A DNA stretch of 64,000 nucleotides, from assembly GCA_000310025.1 (NCBI GenBank), contig FN649742.1, forward strand, positions 5,053,772-5,117,771, given 5' to 3'. Below, in pieces: positions 24,241 to 35,477 of this stretch. The notes under the pieces were generated by a model that saw only the letters and a list, made by a program, of their open reading frames with translations, did not search any database and was not told the origin of the DNA. Each line of letters opens with the position of its first letter. The stretch's first letter is position 1. The stretch comes from Ectocarpus siliculosus (taxonomy: Eukaryota; Sar; Phaeophyceae; Ectocarpales; Ectocarpaceae). A program made the position numbers and the translations under genes.

Positions 24241-27222
24241 ATGTCTATTAGCGTCGAGGTCCTGCTGGCAACTAATTGCATGCTGGACCTCTTGACGTTC
24301 TGGCAATCAATCCGCCTGGTGCGACCAGGAGTTCTTGGCAATTTGCGCTCACCTTCCGACCGAGCTGAAGGACGACCTGAAGAAAGTCGCTACGCTGAGC
24401 GAAGAGACACACCGCCTTACGGCCGAGCTCAGCAGGGACCAGGCAGAGATTCTCGAGAGGGCCAAGGCCAAATACCGACAGGTACCGGTGCAATGTACAT
24501 TGTAGATACAGGACCCGGCTCTCGCAACACCGTTTTCGTCCGAGGGAGTTGCGGACTCGCTTTCAGCATGATTTATTGCGTCGTGTTATGGGCACCCTTA
24601 TGTTGCTAAATGCCCTCTAAAGCTTAGAGGTGGTCAATGTTGTGTTCAATGCCAGCGTGAAGAGCTCGTCCGTAAGTATGCAGAACTCAACTAGATCGTG
24701 GACGAACGGGAGCGAGTTGACCTATCCCTCTTGAATACAAGTACGAAGACATGCACTGCACACGTCAGGTCACTTCTTGTGTGTGTGACCTCCGATCGTA
24801 GCTCCTTAACGGAGGAGGCAGAGCCAAATGATGGATAGGTAGACTCTGCGAGCGGTGTTGGCATGTACAAAGGAATGATTTTGGACGAGTAAAACATGTG
24901 GCGTACGACATCTATGGCGAGTCGGCTCGCACAACTCTCTGTCTGTCCAATCTCCACACACCAAAGGCGAGACCGAAATGGACGTAGCTCCAACGTTCCA
25001 ACTCCCGAGTTAGGAGTTATGTCCTTCGTATTCAGTATTCTGTATTCCTAGAGCAAGCGTTATCGAGTACACTTCTGTAAAACTGCCATGGCGCATATTC
25101 TTGGCGAATCTCCTTCGCTCCCGTTTGCCTGATGTGGCTGCGTGTTTGTTCGAAAATAAGATGACACGACCTGAACAGCTCAAGAACCTTATAGACGAGG
25201 ATGCCCTCCAGAAGTCACGAGAGAAGAGACGAAAGGTGGACGAGAGCGTTAGCGAGAAGGTATCAATCACCAAGAGGATGTACGGTGCGCTGGACACCTG
25301 CATTAAAAACATCGGTGAGAGAGAGAGAGAACACTGTCGCGTTGTTGACCTTTGTGCAGGTAGAGGCCTGTTGAGTTGCTGAGCACGTGCCACGGTTGGT
25401 GTTGGTGTAGTTTTACGCGGGGCGCACGCTTCTGATCGGTTGCCCATACTCTTTTCTCTATTTGCACCGCACTCTGGTGTTGCCACGAGAAGACGACGAA
25501 ATCGACAAGCTGGAGAAGGACGTTAAGGAGAGCTATGGGGCCATGCCAGATATCCCATCTCTGGCGCCGGAAATGTTCGCGGAGGTATATACAGGTTGCT
25601 GTTGAACCTTACAACCCTCCTGCCCGCCGGTGCATTTAGGTGTCGTGCATTAGAACTGCGCAAGAATCTGCTGGATACATGCATAGAGCATCGGTGTCAT
25701 GTGCTGGTAGGTGGTGAGCGATGCAATGGTATCAGAGTCGTCCTTGTCGGGAGTACTGGTGACACCGTATTGTAGTTGGAAACGAAAACGTAAACGTTCC
25801 ATACGTGTAGTTGAGTCATAACTTGCGACAACAGCGGATTCAGTTGATACGGAACAAGAATTTGCGTTCCTGGGTATTGGGTGGTTATTCTCGATGTACA
25901 CCACTTGATCATGCGAAATGCTGCTCTTGGTTGTATCCTGGACCTCTGCCTGAATTTCCAGCACAAGAAGACCGCCGCGGCGGCTGCGGCGGTGTTGGCG
26001 GCGGCCGGAGGGCTCGCCGGGCCGCAGACGAGGGCAGGGGTCGCGGCGTACCCGGCCGCGGCCTTGGCGGGGGGGGTCGGAGCTGGGGCGTTGGGAGCGG
26101 CAGCTGGCGGGGCAGTGAGGGGCAACGATCTTCTCAGCACCAACGAGCCCGTTTATTGCGTCTGCCGCCAAGTTGGTTGGGGAGACATGGTGAGCGAGAG
26201 GGAGCTTGGAAATTCTCAAGCCTGTGTTTGTGTTCGTTCCATGCATATCGCAGCGTCGAAGTTCGAGAGAGGAACCTTGCCCAGCAAATTTACGTTGTTT
26301 TGGGTGACGCCATATGCATATGTTAAGTGAGTGCGCTACTGTATTACTCACATGCTAATGTGCTGGTTTCTTTTGGTGTTGGGCGCCCCTCGTTTCTGCG
26401 CTCTTGCGGATGGCAACCTGCTGCACCGGAAAATGTAGGGAATATATGTAGATTGGACACCCGCTTCCGCACGCCGGCTCCACCAAACAACACCGTACCC
26501 CTGAATCCTTTCCTTGTTGCCTCACCCTGTCCTCTTTGTGCGCGCATATTGGTGCCATGTTGCTCGTTTGTCGTGTCGACTTCACTGTTGACTCTCAACA
26601 GATCGGCTGCGACAACGAGGACTGTGAACACGGGGAATGGTTCCACTACCACTGTGTTGGCCTTGAGATGGTGGTAAGTTGAAGCTTTCCCTCCAAGATA
26701 ACGTTGCGTTGCCTCACCCACTTTGCAGCAAAGTGAGCGATGAAGTAAGGCAGGGTACTTAGAGCCGTTGATTGTGCTCACCGGCCGTCGAGCGATCAAT
26801 GACCTTCCTGAATCGTGCTCACAACGCTACAGGACCAGAAAGAGATTGGTTTCTGGCTGTGTCCCGGCTGCTCGGTGGACGCTAGAGCGAAGGAGAAGAG
26901 GGAGCAGTTGGAGAGAAGGGCTACCAGCACGAACACCACCCCCGTCAAGCCGGCTGCTGCCGTCAAGTTGCCCGAGAACAACGACGACGACAACGAGGAT
27001 GAGGAAGACGAGGACGAGGGAGAATCGAAAGTAGATGCGGCTGCCAAGAAGAGTGAAGCAGAAGAGCGAGAAAAGGGTAGAGACCCAACCTCAAGCGGTG
27101 AATCGGTAACTTCCGCCGGCAGAGGCGAAAACGGAGCGCAAGAAGCCCTGGCAGGGAAAGGGGGTGCAAAAGGCGGCGCTGCTGCTGGGAGTAGTACTCA
27201 AGCTTCAAGCTCCATCCGATGA
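24241..27222 (+). CDS. ING: ING-family protein with C-terminal PHD finger
   Basis: Exons inferred: uncertain first exon 24241-24258, then 24329-24481, 25161-25314, 25490-25584, 25962-26189, 26602-26673, 26833-27222; all joins from exon 2 on are phase-matched, giving about 369 residues. The N-terminal helices read EFLAICAHLPTELKDDLKK and KVDESVSEKVSITKRMYGA followed by CIKNI-E-DDEIDKLEKD, matching the ING N-terminal domain pattern (PxELQRN..., DEKVxLA...YxxVDxHIRxLD). A long Ala/Gly tract follows (exon at 25962). The PHD finger spans three exons and has all Cys4-His-Cys3 ligands: YCVC, IGCDNEDC, WFHYHC, WLCPGC. The tail is a Lys/Glu/Asp/Ser-rich low-complexity region. ING proteins bind H3K4me3 through the PHD finger and recruit histone acetyltransferase or deacetylase complexes in the nucleus; that role is from the family. 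The weak point is the start: the 24259 donor (GTCCTG) is poor and the intron would be 70 nt. Confidence 0.85.
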
Positions 27223-28428
27223 ATCGCTTGGGAGTGTGTAGGACCCAATTTGCGCGATGCTAACGTGGTAGGACGTGTAATGTTGGTTCAATTTTTGCGA
27301 TTTGCACCGTAGCCCTCGTGCAAGACGGTATCACAGTCTTCGGCTGACCTAACATAAAAGAATAACAGCACAGATGCGATGAGAGATGTGCAGTGATGTA
27401 AGTACCTCACCCGGAACAGACGTGCATGCGATAAGGGGTATCTTGGCGGGTGGGGCTGGTTATGTGTGGGTAGCCTCTCCATCGTGAGTGATCCGAGCGC
27501 GGGGCATGTATGTGGCACCACGCTGCTTGGGTCATTTCCCGAACCAATATAGGCCTGTTGCTACGGTTTCTGTGGCAATATTCATGGTAGGAAGTGGCAT
27601 GGTGAGCTGATGCTGTTCTTTAGAAGTGGTATACGCTCGTGGATATCTATCACTGCATGGGAACACTTGTATGCATACAATCCGTAACACCGCTGGAGCT
27701 CTGCATTCTGCAAGACCAACAGAGCAACAGCAGCTACACAACGCCTGGCGAGGCAGTACCAATCCCCAGCGCGACAATCAAATTCACCCAGCAACATACT
27801 TATTTACACCTCGTCAAAGCTCTTGACGTGGAAGTTACATGAAACCATCCAGGAGCTACAAAGCCAACCTGCCGCACAGGCTACTGTAACCTTTACAGCA
27901 TGATTTTGCGTTCTACCTTGTAATCAACGCAACTGGTTAAAAACACACATGCACTGCCGTGGTTCTAGATAGACATGCACTTCGTGGACGTCGCCACCGG
28001 GTGTGTGCACCAGACAACAACAAAAAGAGGCCGCAAAACACATTTGGGGGAAACGGTTTCCTCTCCGAACGGCCAATCAAGCATTTGTTGCTGGCAGGCT
28101 GCCACGGGCTCCACGTGTTTTCCAAACACGGACCGTGAACTGCGTCAACTTCTTGCTGACGAGCGCTGTCCCAAATGGAACGTCGTCATCGCCGTCCAGC
28201 TTCCCGACGAGTCACAGGCGGACGCAATCCAGCCCGGGACCTGTCGCTTTGACTGGAGGCGTAGGACGCCGTTCGTTCTGAGGGGGAGAGTTTTGCAGCG
28301 ATTCAAAGATGGAAAGGGTTAGCTATCGGTTTAACCTCGGCCTGGTCCTTCCCGCAAGTGTACGGAGGTGGTTGAGATCAGACATGGTCGCAGCAACGCT
28401 ACCCGTACAAGGTAAAACCAACACTTAC
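27223..28428. other. Spacer between the ING gene and the PX-domain exons (convergent)
   Basis: The ING gene (plus) and the PX gene (minus) point toward each other here, so this should hold both 3' ends. The PX gene probably has further exons in it, because its last recognised exon ends at a good donor (GTAAGTG at 28428) with one base of a codon left over. A minus-strand segment around 28095-28195 reads DDDVPFGTALVSKKLTQFTV, which looks coding, but I could not match its phase. Nothing else was recognised. Confidence 0.4.
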
Positions 28429-30915
28429 GCCTGCCAGGAGATGGTGGGTGCTCACTGTCCAGTCTGACGAGGTCCAGGCCAAGGTTCAGCAAATCTAAGC
28501 CTCTGTCCCAATTCTGGACTAAAAGCCCGACTGCCACAGCCATTACCAATGTTGCAAGACCTGGGCTCCCTCCGACCTGCAGGGCACGATTGCGGCATGC
28601 ACATCATGTACAATTTCAAAAATTGACGGATTCTGATCGAAAGGATGAACGAAACATGGCCAACCTCAGGATTGACCGGGGATCACCCGTGTGCGCTGAA
28701 AAAAGAACATCTCAACAGACTCTCCATCTGGCATGACAAGCAAGCGGCATCACCTTCCACACGCCAACAGTGCTCACAGCCGACACAGCCACCACGCACA
28801 GCATGCTCAACAGGTCCGGTCCGAGTACTCTTCGAAGCAGCATATCAGCCTAGCACCCATTGGCAAGGAGCGAACGAACAACACGCGAGGCGCGGGGAAG
28901 TATTGTCAGTGCATTCTGAACAAACTTCCATCCATGTCATGGTACACGCCAATACTCGAGAACAGGTGCTGTTTCCTGAGAGAAGGCAACAAACCTCTGT
29001 TCCACAATGTATCTTCACACGGCGGGTCCCGTACGGAATAAGTGCGGGGCTCTTCCGTCTTGAACTCCTAGGCAACAACACCAATAAATAGGAAGGTTCA
29101 CATCTTGCTCAACAATAGCGCTCACCGTACAATATGAGGACGCAAGGCCGAGCGATGGAAAAAACAATCACTTTCCCGAAGCATGGTACTGGCTGGGCCC
29201 AACAAAGGTTGCACAACGACACACAAAATGCCCTCCCTCCGTCGCCCGCATGGATAGCGGTTTCTACACCCGGAACCTTTCTCTGTTCCCCACCTGCTGC
29301 ACTACCCCGGATAGCCCGTTTCTCGATGACGAAGCTGCCGCCGCCACCGCTGCCGCCGCTGCTGCCTCAGCGGCCTTCTCATTCCGCCCCTAAATGTAAA
29401 AGACGTGGGCGAGTATGGTTAAGGAATCACGTGCGAATGGCGGCAGGTCGTTGGCGACGACCGGTTCGGAGGGGAGCTAGGCCCATTCGAACGTCCGGCG
29501 GGGGGGAGGAGGGTGAATAGACGTGCGCGTCGTGCGGAGTGTTGGCGGTAAAGTGCTCTCTAAGCGGAAATGGTGCAGTACCTGATCGGCAAGTGGTGGA
29601 AACCGTGGGATGCGGTGTGCAGTACCCCCTTTGGGATTGCGGACAACCCCCGAACCACTGGCCAACCGCCTCCCGCCGTTCGTACGTCCGCTCCCTGACC
29701 ACACTCGCCCGAGAGCTGCGCTCCGAACGCAAATACACACGTGCCAAACAATTCGACACGAACGGAATAGCAGAAATAATCAAGCACAGACATGTTGGAG
29801 ACGACTGAAATAGTATTATCGTCTGAAGGCTTACTCGGTGCTGGCTCGGGAAAACTGGAAACCGAGACAGGGCAGTTGTGTGTGTAAGACGTGGTCTCAG
29901 CACGCGATGAAAACGTATGAATTTATGCTGCTACGCTGTGCACAAGATGGCAGGGTGCGAACTTGTAACACTCAACTAAAAAACGACTTAGGGTCATGTG
30001 TCTTTGCCGTCAACGTGGCGGATGGCTTGTGGCATCTGAGGTCGGTGAGAGCAACTCCCAGCATACGCAAATCGCTCGTCACTCTGCATACTGGACCAAC
30101 GGTGAACGGCATTGGCTACGGTATGCGCACACTGCTGTAACACAATCAGCTCGTGATCTGCGCAAGTGACGTTCTGATCTCCTGCCCATCTTGCCATAGA
30201 TACAAAAGCAAAAGAAGACGATTTCTCACCAGGGCCGGGGGGCGGGTTTAACGGGGAAGTCTTCGTGCTAGTCCAGGCTAATGGTCGGCTGCCAGGCCTT
30301 CCACGCACACCCGCTCCATGCTCGTCCATCGCCAAGAACACGTCCACTTCCTCCGGCCTTGGGTGAAGATTGGCCTAGGTGAGGTCAACCCGGCGAACAG
30401 AATAGCCCATGCGTTTGCAAAGGGAAGACGCTTGATTCAGCCCCCCCACATGTTGTAGTTTTGCGATACAGCGGTGTTAGCTCGGCCCTGCCTTGGGGGA
30501 AGTACCATGTGCGTGTTCTTAGCCAGCGCTTGGAATCTCGATCAATGTAGTGAATCGAGTTCCTACACGTAACCGGCGCCCTCCTGAAACTGCAACTCAC
30601 CACGAGTCGAAGGAATTCGTCGAACCCTGTCCTTCGCCGTTCCTGACAATACGGACGATTGCATGCACGGGTACGGGGATATCTATAAAACACGAAGAAG
30701 AGGGGGGGCTGAAAAAAGGAGTGTGAGATAAGCACCTCCAACTGCTAGGTCCCTCCCCAAAGCATCATCCAAGTATTGCGTAGCTCATATGATGGGCGAA
30801 CTTCCGTCAGTCGCAAATCACTCTCTCTCACCTTGGTGTGTTCGGCAAAGGTGTTAAACTTGGACTTGTGCGGGAACCGGAAAGAGCCTACCTCCTTGTG
30901 CTGTTTTCGGAGCGA
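28429..30915 (-). CDS. PX-domain (sorting-nexin-like) protein, partial, with putative membrane segment
   Basis: Minus-strand exons: 30915-30832, 30642-30601 (a 42-nt microexon), 30374-30230, then after an unresolved join 29389-29294 and 28576-28429. The first three are phase-matched and read FRFPHKSKFNTFAEHTK, ERRRTGFDEFLRLV, and ANLHPRPEEVDVFLAMDE. This is the C-terminal half of a PX domain: the proline loop with basic residues, the RR-containing helix with LxxFL, and the HP...FL helix seen in sorting nexins. PX domains bind phosphoinositides on endosomal membranes. The exon at 29389 is Ala-rich (AAEAAAAAVAAAASSS), and 28576-28429 carries a hydrophobic helix (GLATLVMAVAVGLLV). The 30230 donor leaves phase 1 but 29389 begins in phase 0, so an exon is missing between them. 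The N-terminal PX strands were not found with confidence; candidate fragments lie at 31,100-33,400. It could be a membrane-anchored sorting nexin. Confidence 0.6.
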
Positions 30916-33900
30916 CTGAGATGAAAAAAAATCGGGTAAGCAGGCGACAAAGACGCCAACGAGGTCGGAAATGGGGAAGAAGGCAGCGCGGTTGACCTCA
31001 GCGACATGCTTGAACATGTAAAAGGAATCAAGATCATCCCATGAAGCGAAGTGCAAGCCGCGACTCACAAAGCTCGTCTGCGATAAATCGCCTTCAAACG
31101 GGATGCCTCGACCTTCCGATCAGAAAAGGCGACTGGGGCGAGACCACAACACAACGGTAATTGTTTGTGTAGGCAGCAGAAAAGTTCGCCAAACGACGTA
31201 TTGGTGGCGTGCAACTCTGACGGTGCAGAAACGTCAACGTTGACCCACCATCCGGAATTGATCGAACTGCGAGTAACGTTTCCGCACGCTCCACTGGCGT
31301 CCTCCCATCCGCACCATTACCTCATATGTGGTATACCTGGCGAAGAAACAAGCGGCCACGGTGCGAGATGGACTCCGGTTTCAGCCAAGGATAATAGTTG
31401 GCGTACTTTGTACCTCGATAGCAATAGAGTGCTCTACGACGACCTCTGTTTGCTGCCTGCCTGTCGTGTCTGTACGTGTGTTTTTTTGTATCCTTGTATG
31501 CGGCAAGAATATGATTGCAACCCAGTTTAGCTAAGGCCAAGAAACCATTCACGATAACAACTGGGGGTTCTCTGAACGGTATTTGGGACGGTACAGAGAC
31601 TTCAGACTTAGATCCGGATCCTAGGTGTAGACCCCTCGTTTGTTGAAAAATTTCCGCTCAGCACCATATACTGCAAGACACCTTGGGAGGGAGCAGTTTT
31701 TGCGCTCATAGTTCCATTCGCAGCAGCTTTGAATCTTCATGGCGTAGCTGGTCGCAGCTGTGCAATGCAAATGTTGTACATTTGTAGAGACGTTAGGCCC
31801 ATCCTTATGTCGACACAATCTTCGGGGAAAATCTTGGCAAGATTTGTTCGCAAGAAATGTCCCACAAGATATGTAGTACGATATCGCAAAATATGGGGGG
31901 GGCGAATGGAATGATGGGGAATGTCGAAAAGGCGGCGTGTTGTTCGTCTTGCCTCCTTGAAGTTGAAAAAAAGCGCAAGTGCCACTTGATCAAGATGAAT
32001 AGTGAGTACGATGCAGTACTAGAAGGCGCCGTCCCTCCCATAGCCGTATAACCTCAACACTACGGGTGGATACTAGCGGTGGGCGCCCACCTGGGGTGCA
32101 ACAAGAGGCGACGTTACCCGCGGTCTCATGCAGGCGGAGAAAAAAAAATATTCTTTTGCTGTCCGACTTGGTCCAACGGCCAAATATGTGCATCAACCCG
32201 AGAGGCGATGACCCCGTGTACGTAATAGCGTACCGAGGTGAAACCTTCGGTGCCGTGATCTGGACTCACGGATCTGCTTCGGGTGCAAACGGCTTGCGTG
32301 TGGGGCGATTCGATCAGGAGGTAGAAGCTTTGCACACGACTGACCTGTTGTCGAAATTTTTCCGACGGTTCTCTTTTCTACTTGAAAATAGAGTACTCTT
32401 TGAACGGTCCTTCCACAGATGAAGCAACGTTCGTGTCACCAGCGATGATTTTATCTCTGAATAAAAGCACCCTACAACCACCTCACGTCCGAGAGAGAAC
32501 GATGTGATCGGCGGTGTCTGTTCTCAAGTTGGAGATGTGTGCTCTCCGTTGACGACGCACGCGGCACAAGCCAGGGCAAAAATGTACTTTTTTCGCGCGC
32601 CTTGATCGTTTTTCTCCGATGTCGGCGCCCCTGGCGTCGACACAGTAAAGCCAGGGTGCGTTAGAGGCCCTTGCGAATGTGCCACGTGCAGATTTCATGG
32701 CGATATGGACGATAAGGTTGACTGACCTGTGGTAATCTCGCCGCACCCACCAAGATTTGTCAGCCCGCTCGAAGATTTGTCCAACAAGCTTGAGAAGACA
32801 AATCTTCGGGTCAAGATTTGTTCGAAAGGGCAACCTTTTAGCCCCGGACAAATTTTGGCCAAGATTTTTCGGAAGATTAAATCCCGGTGAATCGTGAAAA
32901 TGGCAAATTTTGGCCCCATATCAACATTTCACTCAAACTTTGTGTTAAAATAAAGATGGGTCTTAAAGGTCGAGATCAGCTACGCCAAAGATTGGGCACA
33001 AACGGAGAAAAAAACGGCCAGGTACGCGTTGCCACAGCTCCTCAGAACCAACCATTCATTGCCCACTGAACTGGGACAACGTTTCATGGTGTGTGAGAGT
33101 GTCGTGAGATGACAACAGCAGTCGTGATTCTAAAGCTCACGCCGTGGGGTCAAGAGAAATGTCGGTTAAGAGATCTGGTTCGATATGCGCGATGCTCCCT
33201 CTAGGCGAGGTGTGTACAACATAGCCCAGTTGCGTGTTTTGGCGTCGATGTCGCCGTGTCCCGGACAAGGTAGTACGAATAATCGAGGTATTGAGCGTGA
33301 ACGATACCGTTAAGGCCATCAGCCGTGGAGAAGCAGAACAAAGGGAAACAACCCTGAATTCCTGGAAAAACCCAAAGGGATTTACCATTATCCAGAGACT
33401 CACCCATGTAGAAAAATGTCTGTACGGTCAACCCCTTTAGGCTACTGCTGTAGGGTCTATATTCTTGGGAAGACGCGCATTGAAAACAGTCATAAATATG
33501 GGGAGCCGCCCCATGGAAAAGTAACCTGCCAGGCATCTCTCTCTACTGCTGTTGGTTTGTAATGCGAGGGAGCTATTGTACATGTGGTGCAGTATTCCCC
33601 TTGCTATCTGTACCTCCGCAGGTGCTGATGATGGGCTGACTGACATCATTTTTGAACCCTGTAATCTGCCTGGGTTCACAGCAGTACCGACATCATCCAA
33701 GGATGTGCAGTATTACAATTAATTCCCTCACATAATAAAAAAACGAGGTTATAGAACTCGACAACGGCGGGCATCATGATAGAGCTGTATGCACCGTCCG
33801 ATGGATGCCCGATGCGCGCGGCGCACGCAGAATCTCTTTCGGAGAACGGCAGGTTGTAGAATCTCTCCGCCCGCTGTACTTGTATGCATAATTATCCTTG

Positions 33901-34239
33901 TTGCAACTGCGAGGGTGATTCGTTTGTGCGAGCAGCGACCATGCTCATTCCCCTCTCCCGCTGTGGGATAGCGATGCGGTTCGTTATTTTTTCGTCAGCA
34001 AATGATGCGGGATACTCTACTGCTGTAGACTAGCGATGAGAAGGTTACGCTTGACACGGATCTTGGTTTGCAGACGTTGTGATGTACTTCTATTCTACAG
34101 GTTGTATCAGAACACTGCCGAATCGCTCGTACCTCGCGCTGTTCCCGTTCCTGCAACTTGTACCTTTTCAGAAGATATCGGAAAAGGTACATACTATTGC
34201 TACAGCACATTGAGGAGCGCCGCAACATCACGCGCGCAC
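30916..34239. other. Unresolved region, probably introns and N-terminal exons of the PX gene
   Basis: If the exon at 34640-34240 belongs to the PX gene, this stretch contains its introns and the missing N-terminal PX exons. A minus-strand segment ending at a strong donor (CACAG|GTCAGT near 32727) reads DKSWWVRRDYH, reminiscent of the W.V.RRY core of PX domains. It sits inside repetitive AAGATTTGT-rich DNA (32750-32890), so I do not call it. Other frames (33137-33536 minus, 32066-32422 plus) show no recognisable domain. Confidence 0.3.
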
Positions 34240-34640
34240 CTTTGCCCGTCTGCCGTCAAATGCTCCTGATGGGACGGAACAGACAGCTCCAGCTCATGTC
34301 CGACATCCAGCCCCTGAGCGGAAACGCGCGACTGATCAATCTCTGGCGATGTGCCATTACTCGGTTCCTCATCGCCATCGCCGTCGTTTGCTATGGCGAC
34401 TCGACCCCTCGGAGGGGGAGGGAACGCCGCTGGGAGGGGAGTCGCGACACTACGAGATCGGTATGGCGGCGGTCCTGCTGTTTTTGAGACCGAACTTGTG
34501 CGCCGAGCGCTTCTCCCGTTGCGGGTTGGAGATGGGTCGTCGGAACTTGCTTCGCGAGGAGGCACCGCAGGTCGACCAACAACATCTTCCCCATCACCAT
34601 TTCCCCCTATATTATGCAAAGGTTCCTCCTCGGGTTCCAT
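34240..34640 (-). CDS. N-terminal exon of an unidentified low-complexity protein, possibly the PX protein
   Basis: The frame starts at Met 34640 (MEPEEEPLHNIGGNGDGED) and runs about 133 codons to a CAAAG|GTGCGC donor after 34240, leaving two bases of a codon. The composition is typical of disordered N-termini: acidic start, Ser/Arg-rich middle (SARRTSSVSKTAGPPPYRSR), Pro-rich stretch (PLPAAFPPPPRGR), then Asp/Glu. There is no domain. It is on the same strand as, and upstream of, the PX exons, with no other gene start seen between them, so it may be the first exon of that gene. The link is inference because the intervening exons were not resolved. It is head-to-head with the Tousled-like kinase gene, about 840 bases away. 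Confidence 0.45.
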
Positions 34641-35477
34641 AAAGTCGGCCTGCCGTGTGTTTGCGCGTGCTGCCAATAGCAACGAGAGGAGAGGGCGAAG
34701 GTGTGCTGGAGTGCTCAACTGGTGAAGAGGGTGAAGGCATCGAAGGGGCGCGACAATGGAGAATTCCAACCCCCCTCCAGTAGTCACATTGGGAGTCCAG
34801 CTAGTGCAGCCCCCTACAATCGCGAAACACGAAACACCACACCCAACAACCTCCACACACCCTTATTGCCTGGCCTGCCCGCAGAGGCCAACTACAGGTG
34901 AGGATTTGCTGGTACAGCACACCCAGTTGTCCTTAAGTCGAACGGGCACCGGTGATCGCACGGAAATGCCATGTGTGTACATTTGTAAGTATTTGAACTC
35001 GACTTCCCACACCCACATCCGTAATCCGTAGGACGAGCTCCGAACGGAGACAGCGACAAGAGAGGGAACCAAATCGATCTCCAGTCCCATTCTCAGTCAG
35101 TGAGTGAAGAAGACCACACGAGACTGCTGCCACCATAACAAGCACACTTTGCATGGAAATCCGCTTTAATATCGACAATACTCGCGTACAGACCTGTACC
35201 GCTGTAGTGCCGTGCAGCATGGCTTTGAAAATTTGAAATTTGATGCCTGTGAAAGCGCGAAAAATAAGATGCGCTTTCTTTTGGTGCCCTCCTTCAATAG
35301 GTACAAGTAGGTACATCGTACAGCAGTACTGCGACGCCCTTCCACTTGCGTGCCGCCCTTCCTTCCCCTTTCTCAAAGACGTAGTAAACTACCGCCGGCA
35401 TTCCCAACTGAACAGGGATCGCGGCCTTTCAGGCGTTAGCGCGCTGCTCGGACTCGATGGAATTTTCTGGGTTAGCC
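34641..35477. other. Divergent intergenic region (PX-linked exon / TLK)
   Basis: This stretch of about 840 bases separates the minus-strand start at 34640 from the plus-strand kinase start at 35478, so it should contain both promoters. I see no TATA-like element at a convincing position and no coding exon. Short AAATTTGAAATTTG-type AT-rich sequence is present around 35226-35241. Confidence 0.4.

Noticed and set aside
25650-26351. Minus-strand open frames opposite the ING gene
   Set aside because: They are antisense shadows of the Ala/Gly-rich exon, where GC-rich codons suppress stops on the other strand.
31020-31068. Minus-strand frame LHFASWDDLDSFYMFKHVAE as an upstream PX exon
   Set aside because: It is contiguous with the polypyrimidine tract of the true PX exon acceptor (CATCTCAG at 30916) and most likely intronic.
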